NCBI RefSeq assembly: GCF_023555055.1
Contig: NZ_JAMJPL010000001.1
Coordinates: forward strand, 1,426,001-1,490,000
Reading direction: 5' to 3'
From: Marinobacter sp. ATCH36
GTDB lineage: Bacteria; Pseudomonadota; Gammaproteobacteria; Pseudomonadales; Oleiphilaceae
Length of the DNA: 64,000 bases
Both the position numbers and the translations under genes were made by a program. Each line of letters begins with the position of its first letter. Position 1 is the stretch's first letter. Shown here piece by piece: positions 17,276-27,041 of the stretch. The notes beneath the pieces are model-generated. The model ran no database searches and was not told the origin of the DNA. It saw nothing but the letters and a program-made list of their open reading frames with translations.

Positions 17276-18418
17276 ATGTGGTTAACAAGACCCTTACGTG
17301 AACGTTCTACACAAATTTTTCTAGGCGTTCTGTTCGCGGCCCTGGTGGTGGTGACCTTCCTCCACCTGTTCATGCCGCAAGACAGCGCCCTGCATGTCAG
17401 TGCCTATACCGTCACCCTGTTGGGCAAATACCTGTGCTACGCGCTGCTGGCGGTGGCGGTGGACCTGGTGTGGGGTTATCTGGGCATTCTCAGCCTGGGC
17501 CACGGTGCCTTCTTTGCGCTGGGCGGCTACGCCATGGGCATGTACCTGATGCGCCAGATCGGCGACCGCGGCACCTATGGCGACCCGGTATTGCCGGACT
17601 TCATGGTGTTCCTGAACTGGCAGGAGCTGCCCTGGTACTGGCTGGGCTTCGACATGGCCTGGTTTGCCTTCATCATGGTGCTGCTGGCACCGGGCATCCT
17701 GGCCCTGGTGTTCGGCTTCCTGGCCTTCCGTTCGCGAGTGACCGGGGTGTACCTGTCCATCATCACCCAGGCGCTGACCTTTGCGCTGATGCTGGCCTTC
17801 TTCCGCAACGAAATGGGCTTTGGCGGCAACAACGGCCTGACCGACTTCCGCGACATCCTCGGCTTCAACCTGCGTACCGACGCCACCCGGCTGGGGCTGT
17901 TCATCGCCACCGGCATCGCCCTGGGGATTGGCTACCTGATCTGCCGTGGCATTGTCACCAGCAAGCTGGGCCGGGTCAGCATTGCCTGCCGTGACGCCGA
18001 AGCCCGCACCCGCTTCCTGGGCTACCGCGTGGAACGGGTACAGCTGTTCGTGTTCGTGGTGTCCGCCATGCTGGCGGGTGTGGCCGGGGCCTTGTACGTG
18101 CCGCAGGTGGGCATCATCAACCCCAGTGAATTCTCGCCCATCTTCTCCATTGAAATCGTGGTGTGGGTGGCCCTGGGTGGCCGCGCAACCCTCTACGGCG
18201 CAGTGATCGGCGCCATCCTGGTGAACTACGCCAAAACCGTGTTCACCGGCGTAATGCCGGACGCCTGGCTGTTCGCCCTCGGTGGCCTGTTCGTGCTGGT
18301 GACCGTGTTCCTGCCCAAAGGCATCGCCGGTCTGTTGTTTGAACGCCGCAAAAAACGTAAAGACCCTGATGCCGATCCCAATACCCCATCGGATACAGAA
18401 AGGGAGGCCACCGCATGA
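17276..18418 (+). CDS. urtC: Urea ABC transporter, permease UrtC
   Basis: A 380-residue LivM-type permease with about nine membrane segments and the conserved DLVWGYLGILSLGHGAFFALGGYAMGMYLM block (~70-95) and the cytoplasmic loop RDAEARTRFLGYRVERVQ. The C-terminal tail is charged (RKKRKDPDADPN). It ends inside the urtD start (4-base overlap). Start ATG at 17276 lies right after the hairpin with no strong ribosome-binding site other than AAGAAGG inside the hairpin arm, so folding could limit its translation. Confidence 0.94.
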   Translation: MWLTRPLRERSTQIFLGVLFAALVVVTFLHLFMPQDSALHVSAYTVTLLGKYLCYALLAVAVDLVWGYLGILSLGHGAFFALGGYAMGMYLMRQIGDRGTYGDPVLPDFMVFLNWQELPWYWLGFDMAWFAFIMVLLAPGILALVFGFLAFRSRVTGVYLSIITQALTFALMLAFFRNEMGFGGNNGLTDFRDILGFNLRTDATRLGLFIATGIALGIGYLICRGIVTSKLGRVSIACRDAEARTRFLGYRVERVQLFVFVVSAMLAGVAGALYVPQVGIINPSEFSPIFSIEIVVWVALGGRATLYGAVIGAILVNYAKTVFTGVMPDAWLFALGGLFVLVTVFLPKGIAGLLFERRKKRKDPDADPNTPSDTEREATA

Positions 18419-19239
18419 GCATTATCGAGGAGCTTTCCAACCGCAACCGCGTGTTCAACTTCCTCACACCGGTGGCATCCCCCGTGGACGTGCGCCACGG
18501 GCCGATCCTGTACCTGGATGACGTGAACGTGAGCTTTGACGGCTTCAAAGCCATCAACAACCTCAACCTCACCATCGACGACGGCGAACTGCGGTGCATC
18601 ATCGGCCCCAACGGCGCGGGCAAAACCACCATGATGGACATCATCACCGGTAAAACCGCGCCGGATACCGGCTCCGTGTGGTTCGGCAGCCGCCACAACC
18701 TGCTGACCATGAGCGAGCCCGACATCGCCAGCCTGGGCATCGGCCGCAAGTTCCAGAAACCCACGGTATTCGAAGCCTTAACGGTATTCGAAAACCTGGA
18801 ACTGGCCATGGCCACCGACAAGCGCGTAATCCCCACCCTGCGGGCGGTGATGAAAGTGGAATACCGCGACCGCATCGACGAAGTGCTGGAAACCATCAAC
18901 CTGCAGGCCGAACGCGACCAGCTGGCCGGCATCCTCTCCCACGGCCAGAAACAGTGGCTGGAAATCGGCATGCTGCTGATGCAGAAACCCCGGCTGCTGT
19001 TGGTAGACGAACCCGTAGCCGGCATGACCGAACAGGAAATGGAACGCACCGCCGAACTGCTCACCAGCCTGGCCGGCAAACAGTCCGTTGTGGTGGTGGA
19101 ACACGACATGGGCTTCGTGCGCTCCATCGCCCGCAAAGTCACCGTACTGCACCAGGGCAGCGTGCTGGCCGAAGGCACCATGGACCAGGTCTCCAACGAC
19201 CCGGAAGTGATCAAGGTATACCTGGGGGAGGAGGCGTAA
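18415..19239 (+). CDS. urtD: Urea ABC transporter, ATP-binding protein UrtD
   Basis: A 274-residue ABC ATPase of the LivG type: Walker A GPNGAGKTT (~63-71), signature LSHGQKQWLEIGMLLMQ with the UrtD-type SHGQ variant, Walker B LLLVDEPVAGM, and the H-loop VEHDMGFVR. Overlaps urtC by 4 bases; its TAA overlaps the urtE ATG by one base. Confidence 0.95.
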   Translation: MSIIEELSNRNRVFNFLTPVASPVDVRHGPILYLDDVNVSFDGFKAINNLNLTIDDGELRCIIGPNGAGKTTMMDIITGKTAPDTGSVWFGSRHNLLTMSEPDIASLGIGRKFQKPTVFEALTVFENLELAMATDKRVIPTLRAVMKVEYRDRIDEVLETINLQAERDQLAGILSHGQKQWLEIGMLLMQKPRLLLVDEPVAGMTEQEMERTAELLTSLAGKQSVVVVEHDMGFVRSIARKVTVLHQGSVLAEGTMDQVSNDPEVIKVYLGEEA

Positions 19240-19937
19240 TGCTCAAGATCCAGAAGCTGAACCAGTACTACGGCGAAAGCCACACCCTCTGGGACCTGGA
19301 CCTGGACGTACCCCAGGGCCAGTGCACATGCGTAATGGGCCGCAACGGCGTAGGCAAAACCACCCTGGTGAAATGCATCATGGGCGAGGAAACCACCAGC
19401 AACGGCAGCATAAAATTCGCCGAAGACGTGGAACTGACCAAAAAGAAAATCGAAGACCGCTCACGCCTGGGCATCGGCTACGTGCCCCAGGGCCGACAGA
19501 TATTCCCCCTGCTGACCGTGGAAGAAAACCTGCGCACCGGCCTGGCCGTGCGCAAAGACGGCAGCAAGAAAATCCCCGAGCGGGTGTATGAGCTGTTTCC
19601 GGTGCTGAAGGAAATGAAAAACCGCAGAGGCGGCGACCTTTCCGGCGGGCAGCAACAGCAGCTGGCCATTGGCCGGGCGCTGGTGATCGAGCCCAGGCTG
19701 CTGATTCTGGATGAGCCTGGGGAGGGCATTCAGCCGAATATTGTGGCGCAGATTGGGGAGGTTATTCGTCGATTGATCGAAGAGGATGGGCTGACGGTGC
19801 TGCTGGTTGAGCAGAAGTTGCCGTTTGCGCGGAAGTATGCGGATCGGTTTGCGATTTTGGATCGGGGGAGGAGGGTTGCTGAGGATGAGATTTCGGGGTT
19901 GACGGATGAGCTGATCAAGAAACATCTGACGGTATGA
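19239..19937 (+). CDS. urtE: Urea ABC transporter, ATP-binding protein UrtE
   Basis: A 232-residue LivF-type ATPase, Walker A GRNGVGKTT, signature LSGGQQQQLAIGRAL, Walker B LLILDEPGEGIQP. The true start is ATG at 19239 (TAATG junction with urtD, site GGGGGAGGAGG just upstream), not the longer in-frame extension through urtD. Completes the high-affinity urea importer that feeds the uca/atzF products. GC and codon use change towards its 3' end (GGGGAGG-rich), but the protein remains canonical. Confidence 0.95.
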   Translation: MLKIQKLNQYYGESHTLWDLDLDVPQGQCTCVMGRNGVGKTTLVKCIMGEETTSNGSIKFAEDVELTKKKIEDRSRLGIGYVPQGRQIFPLLTVEENLRTGLAVRKDGSKKIPERVYELFPVLKEMKNRRGGDLSGGQQQQLAIGRALVIEPRLLILDEPGEGIQPNIVAQIGEVIRRLIEEDGLTVLLVEQKLPFARKYADRFAILDRGRRVAEDEISGLTDELIKKHLTV

Positions 19938-20086
19938 CAGTCTTCCAGCGCATCTCCGGCATCACCAAATTCGATCTGCTGAGTAGGGCTGGAGACCATT
20001 ATCAGCATTATTTTGAGCGAAGCATGCTACCCGAAAGAGGCCCGAACCAAATTACCGAAACCCCCTAAGACAAGTAAGAAAAGACC

Positions 20087-20691
20087 ATGAACACATTCAC
20101 CCGACTACTGATGGCCACCCGCCTTATTTTTGCCGCCCCAGCCGCCTCAAACACCGGCCATGACGCTGGAGCCGGCTTCACTGGCGGCCTTGTGCATCCC
20201 AAGCGGGGTCTGGACTGCCTGTTGGCCATGACCGCTATCCGATTCTGGAGCATGCGGCAGTCAGCCACACTTAAAAAGAGCAAACCCCTGTTCGTGATTG
20301 GCGGCATGATCCTCGGCGCAGTCTTTGCCCAAGGTGGCTGAGCCTGCCGGGCGTGGAAGCCTGTATTGCCTTCTCCGTGCTGCTGGAGGGTATTCTGATT
20401 GCGACCATGGACGAGCTGCCTACCGCCGTGGGCAGTTCACTGGTTGGGACGTTTATAGTGTTTCATGTATGGTGCTTCATGGTTTGCGTCCGGGGCTGAA
20501 ATGTCGGCTGGTGCGACGCTCGCTGCTTGCGTGGTTGGATTATCCATCGCTACATTGGTAATGACCTTTGTTGGGCGTGGGCTGGGGAGTGTGAGATGAA
20601 AGCGGACAGCCGGTTCACTCGCGGTATTGGAGGTTTACTGGCGGTTGCTGGATTATATTTAGCAGCCATCTTAAGTGCTAAATTTCTGTAA
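20087..20691 (+). pseudogene. ureJ: Decayed HupE/UreJ nickel permease
   Basis: The start reads GFTGGLVHPKRGLDCLLAM, a recognisable HupE/UreJ block (usually G..HP..GLDHLLAM). After the stop at 20339-20341 the homologous sequence continues in other frames: LSLPGVEACIAFSVLLEGILIA, then AEMSAGATLAACVVGLSIATLV, then RGIGGLLAVAGLYLAAI ending at TAA 20689-20691. At least two frameshifts, and the key His of HP..GLDH is Cys. It follows urtE, where urease accessory genes often lie, so it is likely a remnant of a lost urease cluster. Confidence 0.8.
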
Positions 20692-20695
20692 TCAT

Positions 20696-20730
20696 AAAAA
20701 CACCCGGTGGTGAAGCGGGTGGTTTTTTCT
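20696..20730 (+). terminator. Rho-independent terminator after the ureJ remnant
   Basis: CACCCG (20701-20706) pairs with CGGGTG (20716-20721) and is followed by a GTTTTTT run. It probably ends the urt transcript. Confidence 0.75.
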
Positions 20731-20876
20731 TTGGCTACCCCTCGAAAAAGCAAAATCCTGCAAGTTTATTGCTGAGGTAATCCCTAGTAGTTAAAGTCGA
20801 CAGGATTTGGTTAAGCAGCTATCAGCTTCCGAGCCCCCAATGTGAACGCTTGAGAGCTGGGAGTCTCACTTTATAA

Positions 20877-23501
20877 CTATGCCGCTTTGGTTGCAGCGAC
20901 TGAATCGAGAAGAGCGCTAGGAATTATGGGCCAGCGCTTAAAAGTATAGTAATTGGCGAAGTCAAGTTGGATTTGCTCGGAAAGAATCCTTTTTAAATCA
21001 TTTTCCTGTCCTAAAACAGCAAATGCTGCAAGGATCACCGTCTGTTCCTTGGTGTTCGCGACGATATTTCTCAGAATCACAGGCTTATATTTCTCACTTT
21101 TCAGCATCTTAGCAGCATACTGATAGTTAATTGTAAATGTCTCGTTGTCGCAGAAAGTGATTTTTTCTTTATGGGTTTCGCCGATATCTAGAAGCTTTTT
21201 GTAATCAGATGATAATACAAGTAGATACGAAAGGTTCGAGTAGTATCTTTCCATTGATAAGCCAGAATCATACGCTTTCTCTAAGTACTCCATCGCATGA
21301 GAAAAATCACCATTGCTTGAGGCTATTTCATATTTATAGTCAAAATAGTGAGTGTCGAACATCTTTGACCTGTTTTTTTCGATTATCCGACTTATTTTGT
21401 CCGAATAACGAAATTCATGGCAGTTATTGAGAGCAATTGCCTCGCGTATGTTTGTTACAATGTTAGAGCATTCGAGTGCAGAGATAAAATACGATTCAGA
21501 TTTTGATTTCTGATCACCTCTAGAGATGAAGTGCATCCCTTTACTTATCAACAGCTCAGCATTATCTCGAATTTCCTTATCTTGCAGGTGCTTCTCATAA
21601 AAATCTGAAAATAAACTGTCTTTAGTTGGCGATTTTATTATTTCCTTGTAGTTTGCAAAAGCCTCGTTTAAGCACTCGTTTATAGAAACCTTATTTGCTG
21701 TATCAGATTCTTCATATAGTTCATATAGTCTGTCTATAATTTGAAGTATGATATTTTCATCGTCGGAGTCACGGGCTGTACGTAATTCCAGTTTTAGGGA
21801 GACCAAGCTCTTCGAGTTTATGATCTTTGCTGACGCAGTATGGGCAGCAATGCTTTTTTTTATATTATTGTATCTATCATCGCTTGCTTTTTCGGAGCGA
21901 AGATTTTTCTTCATTTTAACTAGTACTTCGAACTTAATAAACCATGCGGGGTTGGATAAAGAAGGGTTGAGTTTTAAGCTATTGTCAAGAATTTCTATAA
22001 GAGTTTCCTCCGATAATTCGGTTGACAATGGGTTGTTGCGGATAAGTTCAAAGCCAGAGCGAGCCACTGCATTATGCAGTTTGAATTTGTAGTCGTATTT
22101 TTTTAATTTATCGTATAAATAAAAATATCTCGTGGATAGGTCATTCAGATGTTGTGATTTTTTAATTATATATGATGTGTTGTTAGGGTCGAGCTCAACA
22201 AGCCTATCACACCATGCAATGCAGTTTCTTGAATCTCCCTTGTTATCTGATATCGAGATAAGCATCGAGATATATCGTGACTTATCCCTTGATTCAGTTG
22301 CCTGATAGTAAAAGTCTTCCGCGAGTTTGTATGCTTTATCGTACTCATCTTTTTTTAAAAGATCTTCAATCTCGAGTAGGTTTCGAAGTTCTGTAAGGGA
22401 AAGTCCATCCGACTCTCCGCTGTTATTAAGGTTGCTTAGAAAATCCGATATCTCTTGTTTGCTGCTTGCTTCTTTTATGGCTTTTATGTCTTCTTCAATA
22501 AACGGGTTTTTGCTGACCGAGCTTGTATCTTCAAGTATCTTTTTCTTTATTTGTTGAAGTTTTGAATCCTTTAGGTTTGACTCGAAGTCTAATCCTTTTG
22601 GTATGAGCTTTGTATGTATTTCCGCGAAAAGCTCGTCAAACCCGTCAACTATTATAGGATAAACCTTTTCTTTCCAAAACAAGTTGTGGAGAGAGTGATT
22701 GATATCGTCATCTTTTCTTAAGCACCAGTATACACCATTTTTCAAATAGTTTTCCTGCTTAGTGAGGAAGTCTAGAACATCCATCACAGAGCGATCATTT
22801 CCAGCATATCCAACAACAATAAGGCCAAACTCCTTACAAAACTCAATTAATTTTTCTTTTGTGTTTTGCTCTAGAGATTCGGTTTCACGTAGCGTGCTTT
22901 TTATGTCGTCGAATAAATAATCGCCATGCACTTTAATTATTTTAGGGCGTTTTGATGTAATGGATATTGTTTTTATGGAGGAATCGTGCGCGCAAACCAA
23001 TGGCCGGTTATTAGAAAATTGATAAAAAGCTTCGTTAATAAGGTCGTCGAAATTAGATGTGAAGATTGTATTAAAATATCGGTTGCTTACAAGGGATGTT
23101 AGATAAGCATAGCCGATTGATGGTAAGGAGTTCTCCACCTCTCTCTCCACAAAGCGCCTTCTTTGGCTTGGGAATTCATATGTTTTTTCGAACAGTGATG
23201 AGTACGCATCATCCTTGTTGTACCAGCTTGCATGGTTATCTTCGAAGTATTGCTTTGCTTCTTCAATTGACGTTGGTTTGTGGAGGTTGAAGCGCTCGTA
23301 TAAATCAAAGACCCATTCCTCAATTAATGCCCCGGCTGTTCTCACTCCTGAAGTGGCAGAACACCCTGCACCGAAAAATAGGTTATAATTTGCGGTTTCG
23401 CTGTCTGCTTCTCGAGTTTTTATGTGCCTTATTAGATCGGATACAGTTCGAACTTTATGCTGAAGTTCGTTCCCTTCCGCTAACAGTTGGTTTGCCTTCA
23501 T
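20877..23501 (-). CDS. SIR2-domain protein with helical (TPR-like) C-terminal region; probable anti-phage effector
   Basis: An 874-residue protein. The N-terminal ~290 residues carry SIR2/NADase motifs in order: GAGCSATSG (44-52), TSNFDD (148-153), VHGDY (191-195) and GYAGND (231-236). The rest is predicted helical, with YDKAYKLAEDFYYQA and FSHAMEYLEKAYDSGLSME repeats resembling TPRs. SIR2 domains fused to large helical sensors act in bacterial immunity by depleting NAD+ on infection; this function is inferred. The gene is far more AT-rich than its surroundings and was probably acquired horizontally. The gene for a PD-(D/E)XK-like protein ends 69 bases upstream on the same strand. Confidence 0.85.
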   Translation of the reverse strand: MKANQLLAEGNELQHKVRTVSDLIRHIKTREADSETANYNLFFGAGCSATSGVRTAGALIEEWVFDLYERFNLHKPTSIEEAKQYFEDNHASWYNKDDAYSSLFEKTYEFPSQRRRFVEREVENSLPSIGYAYLTSLVSNRYFNTIFTSNFDDLINEAFYQFSNNRPLVCAHDSSIKTISITSKRPKIIKVHGDYLFDDIKSTLRETESLEQNTKEKLIEFCKEFGLIVVGYAGNDRSVMDVLDFLTKQENYLKNGVYWCLRKDDDINHSLHNLFWKEKVYPIIVDGFDELFAEIHTKLIPKGLDFESNLKDSKLQQIKKKILEDTSSVSKNPFIEEDIKAIKEASSKQEISDFLSNLNNSGESDGLSLTELRNLLEIEDLLKKDEYDKAYKLAEDFYYQATESRDKSRYISMLISISDNKGDSRNCIAWCDRLVELDPNNTSYIIKKSQHLNDLSTRYFYLYDKLKKYDYKFKLHNAVARSGFELIRNNPLSTELSEETLIEILDNSLKLNPSLSNPAWFIKFEVLVKMKKNLRSEKASDDRYNNIKKSIAAHTASAKIINSKSLVSLKLELRTARDSDDENIILQIIDRLYELYEESDTANKVSINECLNEAFANYKEIIKSPTKDSLFSDFYEKHLQDKEIRDNAELLISKGMHFISRGDQKSKSESYFISALECSNIVTNIREAIALNNCHEFRYSDKISRIIEKNRSKMFDTHYFDYKYEIASSNGDFSHAMEYLEKAYDSGLSMERYYSNLSYLLVLSSDYKKLLDIGETHKEKITFCDNETFTINYQYAAKMLKSEKYKPVILRNIVANTKEQTVILAAFAVLGQENDLKRILSEQIQLDFANYYTFKRWPIIPSALLDSVAATKAA

Positions 23502-23570
23502 CTCTATCCTCTGATTATCAGTCTGGAAAATTTAGGAATCACAGATTGAGCTTTAGGAGAATGACTTCCA

Positions 23571-24926
23571 CTAGCTGCTCGTAAGTTCGTCTTCGATAAG
23601 CTTTCTCTCTTGATATTTAGTGTCTTTATCTGACTTCTGAATTTTTGGCGGGGGCGGCGTCCAAGCCTTCAACAACTGCCCAGCCTCCTGATAAAAATGC
23701 GGCACCGCTTTCTCCAACTCCTCAACAAACACCTTCCGCCCACTGAATTTCCCGGCAAGATCTACCTCGTAAACCACTTCCAGCGTCGTGGCGGCAGTGT
23801 TGGAAGTGTCCGATTCCAGCAACTCCGGCGAATCCCGCAAGTCTTTCAGTGCCTGGTAGGTTGTTTCTGCTTTACCGGGCCTGGTGGCACGGATGAAGAA
23901 TCCGGCGGGTTCTGTCTTCTTCAGTTGTCGCAAGAGCCAGTTCACCCTGGCCTTGGTGCTTTGTTTGTCCTTCGGGGCCGTCAGGCGCATTGAGCAGTAG
24001 ATCATTCGCCGCTGGAGGTCTGCGGTTACTTCCAGGTCCGCCGCTGCGTTGATGATGTGGAGTGCGCAGTTCAGCGCCGGTGTTTTGGAGAATGCGTCGG
24101 CGTCGTCCTTCAGGCGTTTGGCAGGGTCCAGGCGGTGGTCGTTTTTCAGTTTCAGGGATACGTCGCTGCCGGTCAGCCGGGACATGATCAGGCAGAGGTC
24201 TCGTTGCTCCTGGTGCCAGGCGGCGACGGTGTTCTGTACCTCATCACTGGTTTTGGCCAGCGTGGCGTTGCTCTTCACTTTGTTGACGACGTCTTTCCAT
24301 TCGGCGTTCATCTGGTCGAAATGGCTGATGCCGGAGCGGTCGCTTTCAAGGTAGCGCAGTATTTCACTGAGGATGAATACCTGGTCCTCGTCTTCCACGC
24401 CGTCGTTCTTGAGCAGTAGCTGGCACTGGGTGCGGATGAAGGACCACGACCAGTGGAAGAGCGCAACGGATTTGGTGGCGTTTTTCGGGAGCTTTACCGG
24501 GTGGTGAGTCGGCAGCGCTGCGAACTGGTTGGTGATGGTGATCACGGCATCGAGTTTGTGGGTTTTGGCCTGTTGCAGATAGCGCGACACCTGTTCTTCA
24601 CCGATGGTGTCGTTGTTGACCTTGGCCTCTATCAGCGCCCGCCATTCACGCCGGCCGGTGCGAAGAATCAGCAGGCCATCCGGCCGGTCTTTGTGTTTGA
24701 TCGCTTTTTTGTCCTCGTTCACGAAGACCACTTCTGTCCATGTTTCCAGGGTCGCGCTGGTGCCAACACGAACGCCCAGGGATTTCAGCATGGACTGGCG
24801 CAACTCAAGCACGGAACGCATGCCCGCGAGGATGACGGAGACGGATTTCTGTTCTCTTGCGCTGTCTGCCGCAATCGGAATCAGGCGGGCGGGTTCTCCG
24901 CCGGTGAGGAAGTCTGGGCGAGGCAT
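23571..24926 (-). CDS. Uncharacterised protein with PD-(D/E)XK nuclease-like motif
   Basis: A 451-residue protein. RPDGLLIL (D83) followed 17 residues later by ALIEAKV (E100, K102) is a PD-(D/E)XK arrangement. The next part (EEQVSRYLQQAKTHKLDAVITITNQF) fits the core alpha helix and strand of such nucleases. The C-terminal ~250 residues are not recognised; the C-terminal tail is charged and proline-rich. GC content is like the chromosome, unlike the SIR2 gene downstream (69-base gap, same strand). The two may form a defence pair, or the SIR2 gene may have inserted later. Confidence 0.65.
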   Translation of the reverse strand: MPRPDFLTGGEPARLIPIAADSAREQKSVSVILAGMRSVLELRQSMLKSLGVRVGTSATLETWTEVVFVNEDKKAIKHKDRPDGLLILRTGRREWRALIEAKVNNDTIGEEQVSRYLQQAKTHKLDAVITITNQFAALPTHHPVKLPKNATKSVALFHWSWSFIRTQCQLLLKNDGVEDEDQVFILSEILRYLESDRSGISHFDQMNAEWKDVVNKVKSNATLAKTSDEVQNTVAAWHQEQRDLCLIMSRLTGSDVSLKLKNDHRLDPAKRLKDDADAFSKTPALNCALHIINAAADLEVTADLQRRMIYCSMRLTAPKDKQSTKARVNWLLRQLKKTEPAGFFIRATRPGKAETTYQALKDLRDSPELLESDTSNTAATTLEVVYEVDLAGKFSGRKVFVEELEKAVPHFYQEAGQLLKAWTPPPPKIQKSDKDTKYQERKLIEDELTSS

Positions 24927-25154
24927 CAGGGCGCTCCATGCTTTTTTATTAGATGTAGTTTCCTAATGAATTCTAGCAGTGATTTTCGGGAGCGCCGTGG
25001 ATTCGGAAACTTGTTTGTGAAATCTTGAAAAACGCCGAAGGAGGTATGAGGGCTTTGGGTCTTTCTTTGCGCGTATTCGGTTGTAATCGTGCATGCACCT
25101 TTAGAATACATGTCCTAGTCTGGTGAGAGGGGAGTCTCGACTATGAGGATGGTC

Positions 25155-25943
25155 ATGAAAAAGAACTTGGGCGCTATTTTCTGTACCGCTTTGCTAACTG
25201 GCTGCGCGAGTCAAAGCATTCACACGGAATTTGTCGCTGTTGAGCAAGCCGGTTTTCAGTCCTATTACTCCAGCGGTTGGATAGTTCAAGGCCATCGAGA
25301 AGGTTCTGATTACCTTGTTGAGCTTGCGGTGCGCGACGGTAAGCAGCCCTGGGAAACTGTTAATGCAATTTTGTATGTTGAAAACAGGTCTGAAGACCCT
25401 GTGACGGTGGGCATTAACGACATAACTTTGCATCAGGATGATCGCCAGGTTGCGTTGAAATCATACAATGAGTTGGAGCAGCAGTATATTGGTCAGGCGC
25501 AGTCGCGCCGTACTGCTGTAGCTCTGGGCGCTCTGGCACAAAGCCTGAATGCCTCCCAACCGACCACGACATCGTCTTATAGATCGGGTACCGCTTATGG
25601 GCCTGGCGGAGCTGTGAATTACTCCGGCACTTCAACCACATATTCTCGAGATCCGGCAGCCAGTGCTGCCGCTCAGGCCCAGATTCAAAGTGGTGCTCAG
25701 TCAGGTATCGCGAATATCAGATCCGACCTGCAGCAGGACCTTAATTCCCTGGAAGGATATATCCAGAAAACCACCGTTTTCCCCGGTCAGACTTTTATAG
25801 GACGATTCCAGTCCGAAATGACGGTGTTTGATCAAAGGCCGGAATCGTTTTACAGGTTTGCTGTTGAAGTTGGGGAGGAAAGTTACGAGTTTACGTTTGT
25901 TGAGAAAGCGGACATCGAGAATAACCAAAGGAAGCTGTTTTAG
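25155..25943 (+). CDS. Hypothetical lipoprotein
   Basis: MKKNLGAIFCTALLTGCAS is a lipoprotein signal peptide with lipobox LLTGC. The mature part (~245 residues) has an N-terminal beta-rich part, a low-complexity Gly/Ser/Tyr/Ala stretch (~135-175) and a C-terminal beta part (FPGQTFIGRFQSEMTVF). Start at 25155 gives the cleanest signal peptide; ATG at 25143 is in frame. No family recognised. It stands alone between the SIR2/nuclease pair and an HNH endonuclease. Confidence 0.75.
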   Translation: MKKNLGAIFCTALLTGCASQSIHTEFVAVEQAGFQSYYSSGWIVQGHREGSDYLVELAVRDGKQPWETVNAILYVENRSEDPVTVGINDITLHQDDRQVALKSYNELEQQYIGQAQSRRTAVALGALAQSLNASQPTTTSSYRSGTAYGPGGAVNYSGTSTTYSRDPAASAAAQAQIQSGAQSGIANIRSDLQQDLNSLEGYIQKTTVFPGQTFIGRFQSEMTVFDQRPESFYRFAVEVGEESYEFTFVEKADIENNQRKLF

Positions 25944-26054
25944 GCATGACTGTGTAGGTATTTTGGGCGAAACCGCCTGCTGCTAGATAGGGCCGAGAAG
26001 GGCGTTGCTCAACCTCGTTGGACACCTGCTTGGCATTAACGGGAGACCGACACT

Positions 26055-26960
26055 TTGAATTCGTCCGATTACGATCACCTTGTCCGAACACAGGTTTTCG
26101 AATTCCTGGGTGAGCTCGCGGACCGCTACGGTGATGTACTCCCAATCGAACCCTTGAGACAGGGCGTCAACTTTCACGGCCATCGGGTGCCCCTGCTCGG
26201 GCCTCAAGGAATCTTCAAACCGAAAATTCTTGATCTTCCGATTTCGATAACGACGGCGCCAAACAGCCCCTATGATGACTCGTTTACGGAGGACAACCTG
26301 GTTCGTTATCGGTACCGTGGGACGGATCCTTCCCATCGGGACAACGTTGGCCTCAGAGCTTTGATGATGAATCGCAAGCCCTTGGTGTATTTTCACGGAA
26401 TCGTTCCTGGGCGATATGTTGCAACTTGGCCAGCATTTGTCGTCGGCGACGATCCTAAATGCTTGGCAGTTATCATTGCGATTGATGATCGTGCCGCGTT
26501 GTCGGATCAGGTGGCTCTTGGAGCTTACGATGATAGTGCTGATTCCCGTCGCCGGTATGTTACGGCAGCGGTGAAGGTACGTTTACATCAGCGGTTGTTT
26601 CGCGAACGAGTTCTGGCAGCGTACCGAGACCAATGTGCACTATGTCGACTTCGGCATACATCACTGTTGGAGGCAGCTCACATCACGCCAGACTCATCGC
26701 CGGATGGTGAGCCCATCGTTAAAAATGGTGTTTCGCTATGCAAGCTTCACCACGCGGCATTTGACCAGAATATTCTCGGAATTCGGCCGGATTATGTCGT
26801 TGAAATTCGCAAGGATATTCTTGAAGAGATAGACGGCCCAATGCTTCGGTTTGGTCTGCAGCAGATGCACGGGCAAAAGATCATCATTCCTCGGCGAGCC
26901 GATTTCAGGCCTGATAAGATTGCTCTTGAAGGCCGGTATCAGGCGTTTCGGGAGGCATAG
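26055..26960 (+). CDS. HNH endonuclease, restriction-type
   Basis: A 301-residue protein. The C-terminal HNH domain has zinc-site cysteines C194..C197 (CALCRLR), the catalytic AAHI (207-210) and LCKLHHAAFD (~228-237). The N-terminal ~150 residues are not recognised with certainty; predicted restriction endonucleases with this layout usually have a DNA-base-recognition domain there. TTG start at 26055 with GGGAGA 8 bases upstream. Probably part of the local defence cluster; no methylase is next to it, which would suit a modification-dependent enzyme. Confidence 0.75.
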   Translation: MNSSDYDHLVRTQVFEFLGELADRYGDVLPIEPLRQGVNFHGHRVPLLGPQGIFKPKILDLPISITTAPNSPYDDSFTEDNLVRYRYRGTDPSHRDNVGLRALMMNRKPLVYFHGIVPGRYVATWPAFVVGDDPKCLAVIIAIDDRAALSDQVALGAYDDSADSRRRYVTAAVKVRLHQRLFRERVLAAYRDQCALCRLRHTSLLEAAHITPDSSPDGEPIVKNGVSLCKLHHAAFDQNILGIRPDYVVEIRKDILEEIDGPMLRFGLQQMHGQKIIIPRRADFRPDKIALEGRYQAFREA

Positions 26961-27041
26961 TGGCGGCGCCATCGTAAACCGGAACAGGCATGGCTGTCCT
27001 ATGCTCAGTGCATCGGGGGTGCTTCAAAGGGGAGTAAATAC

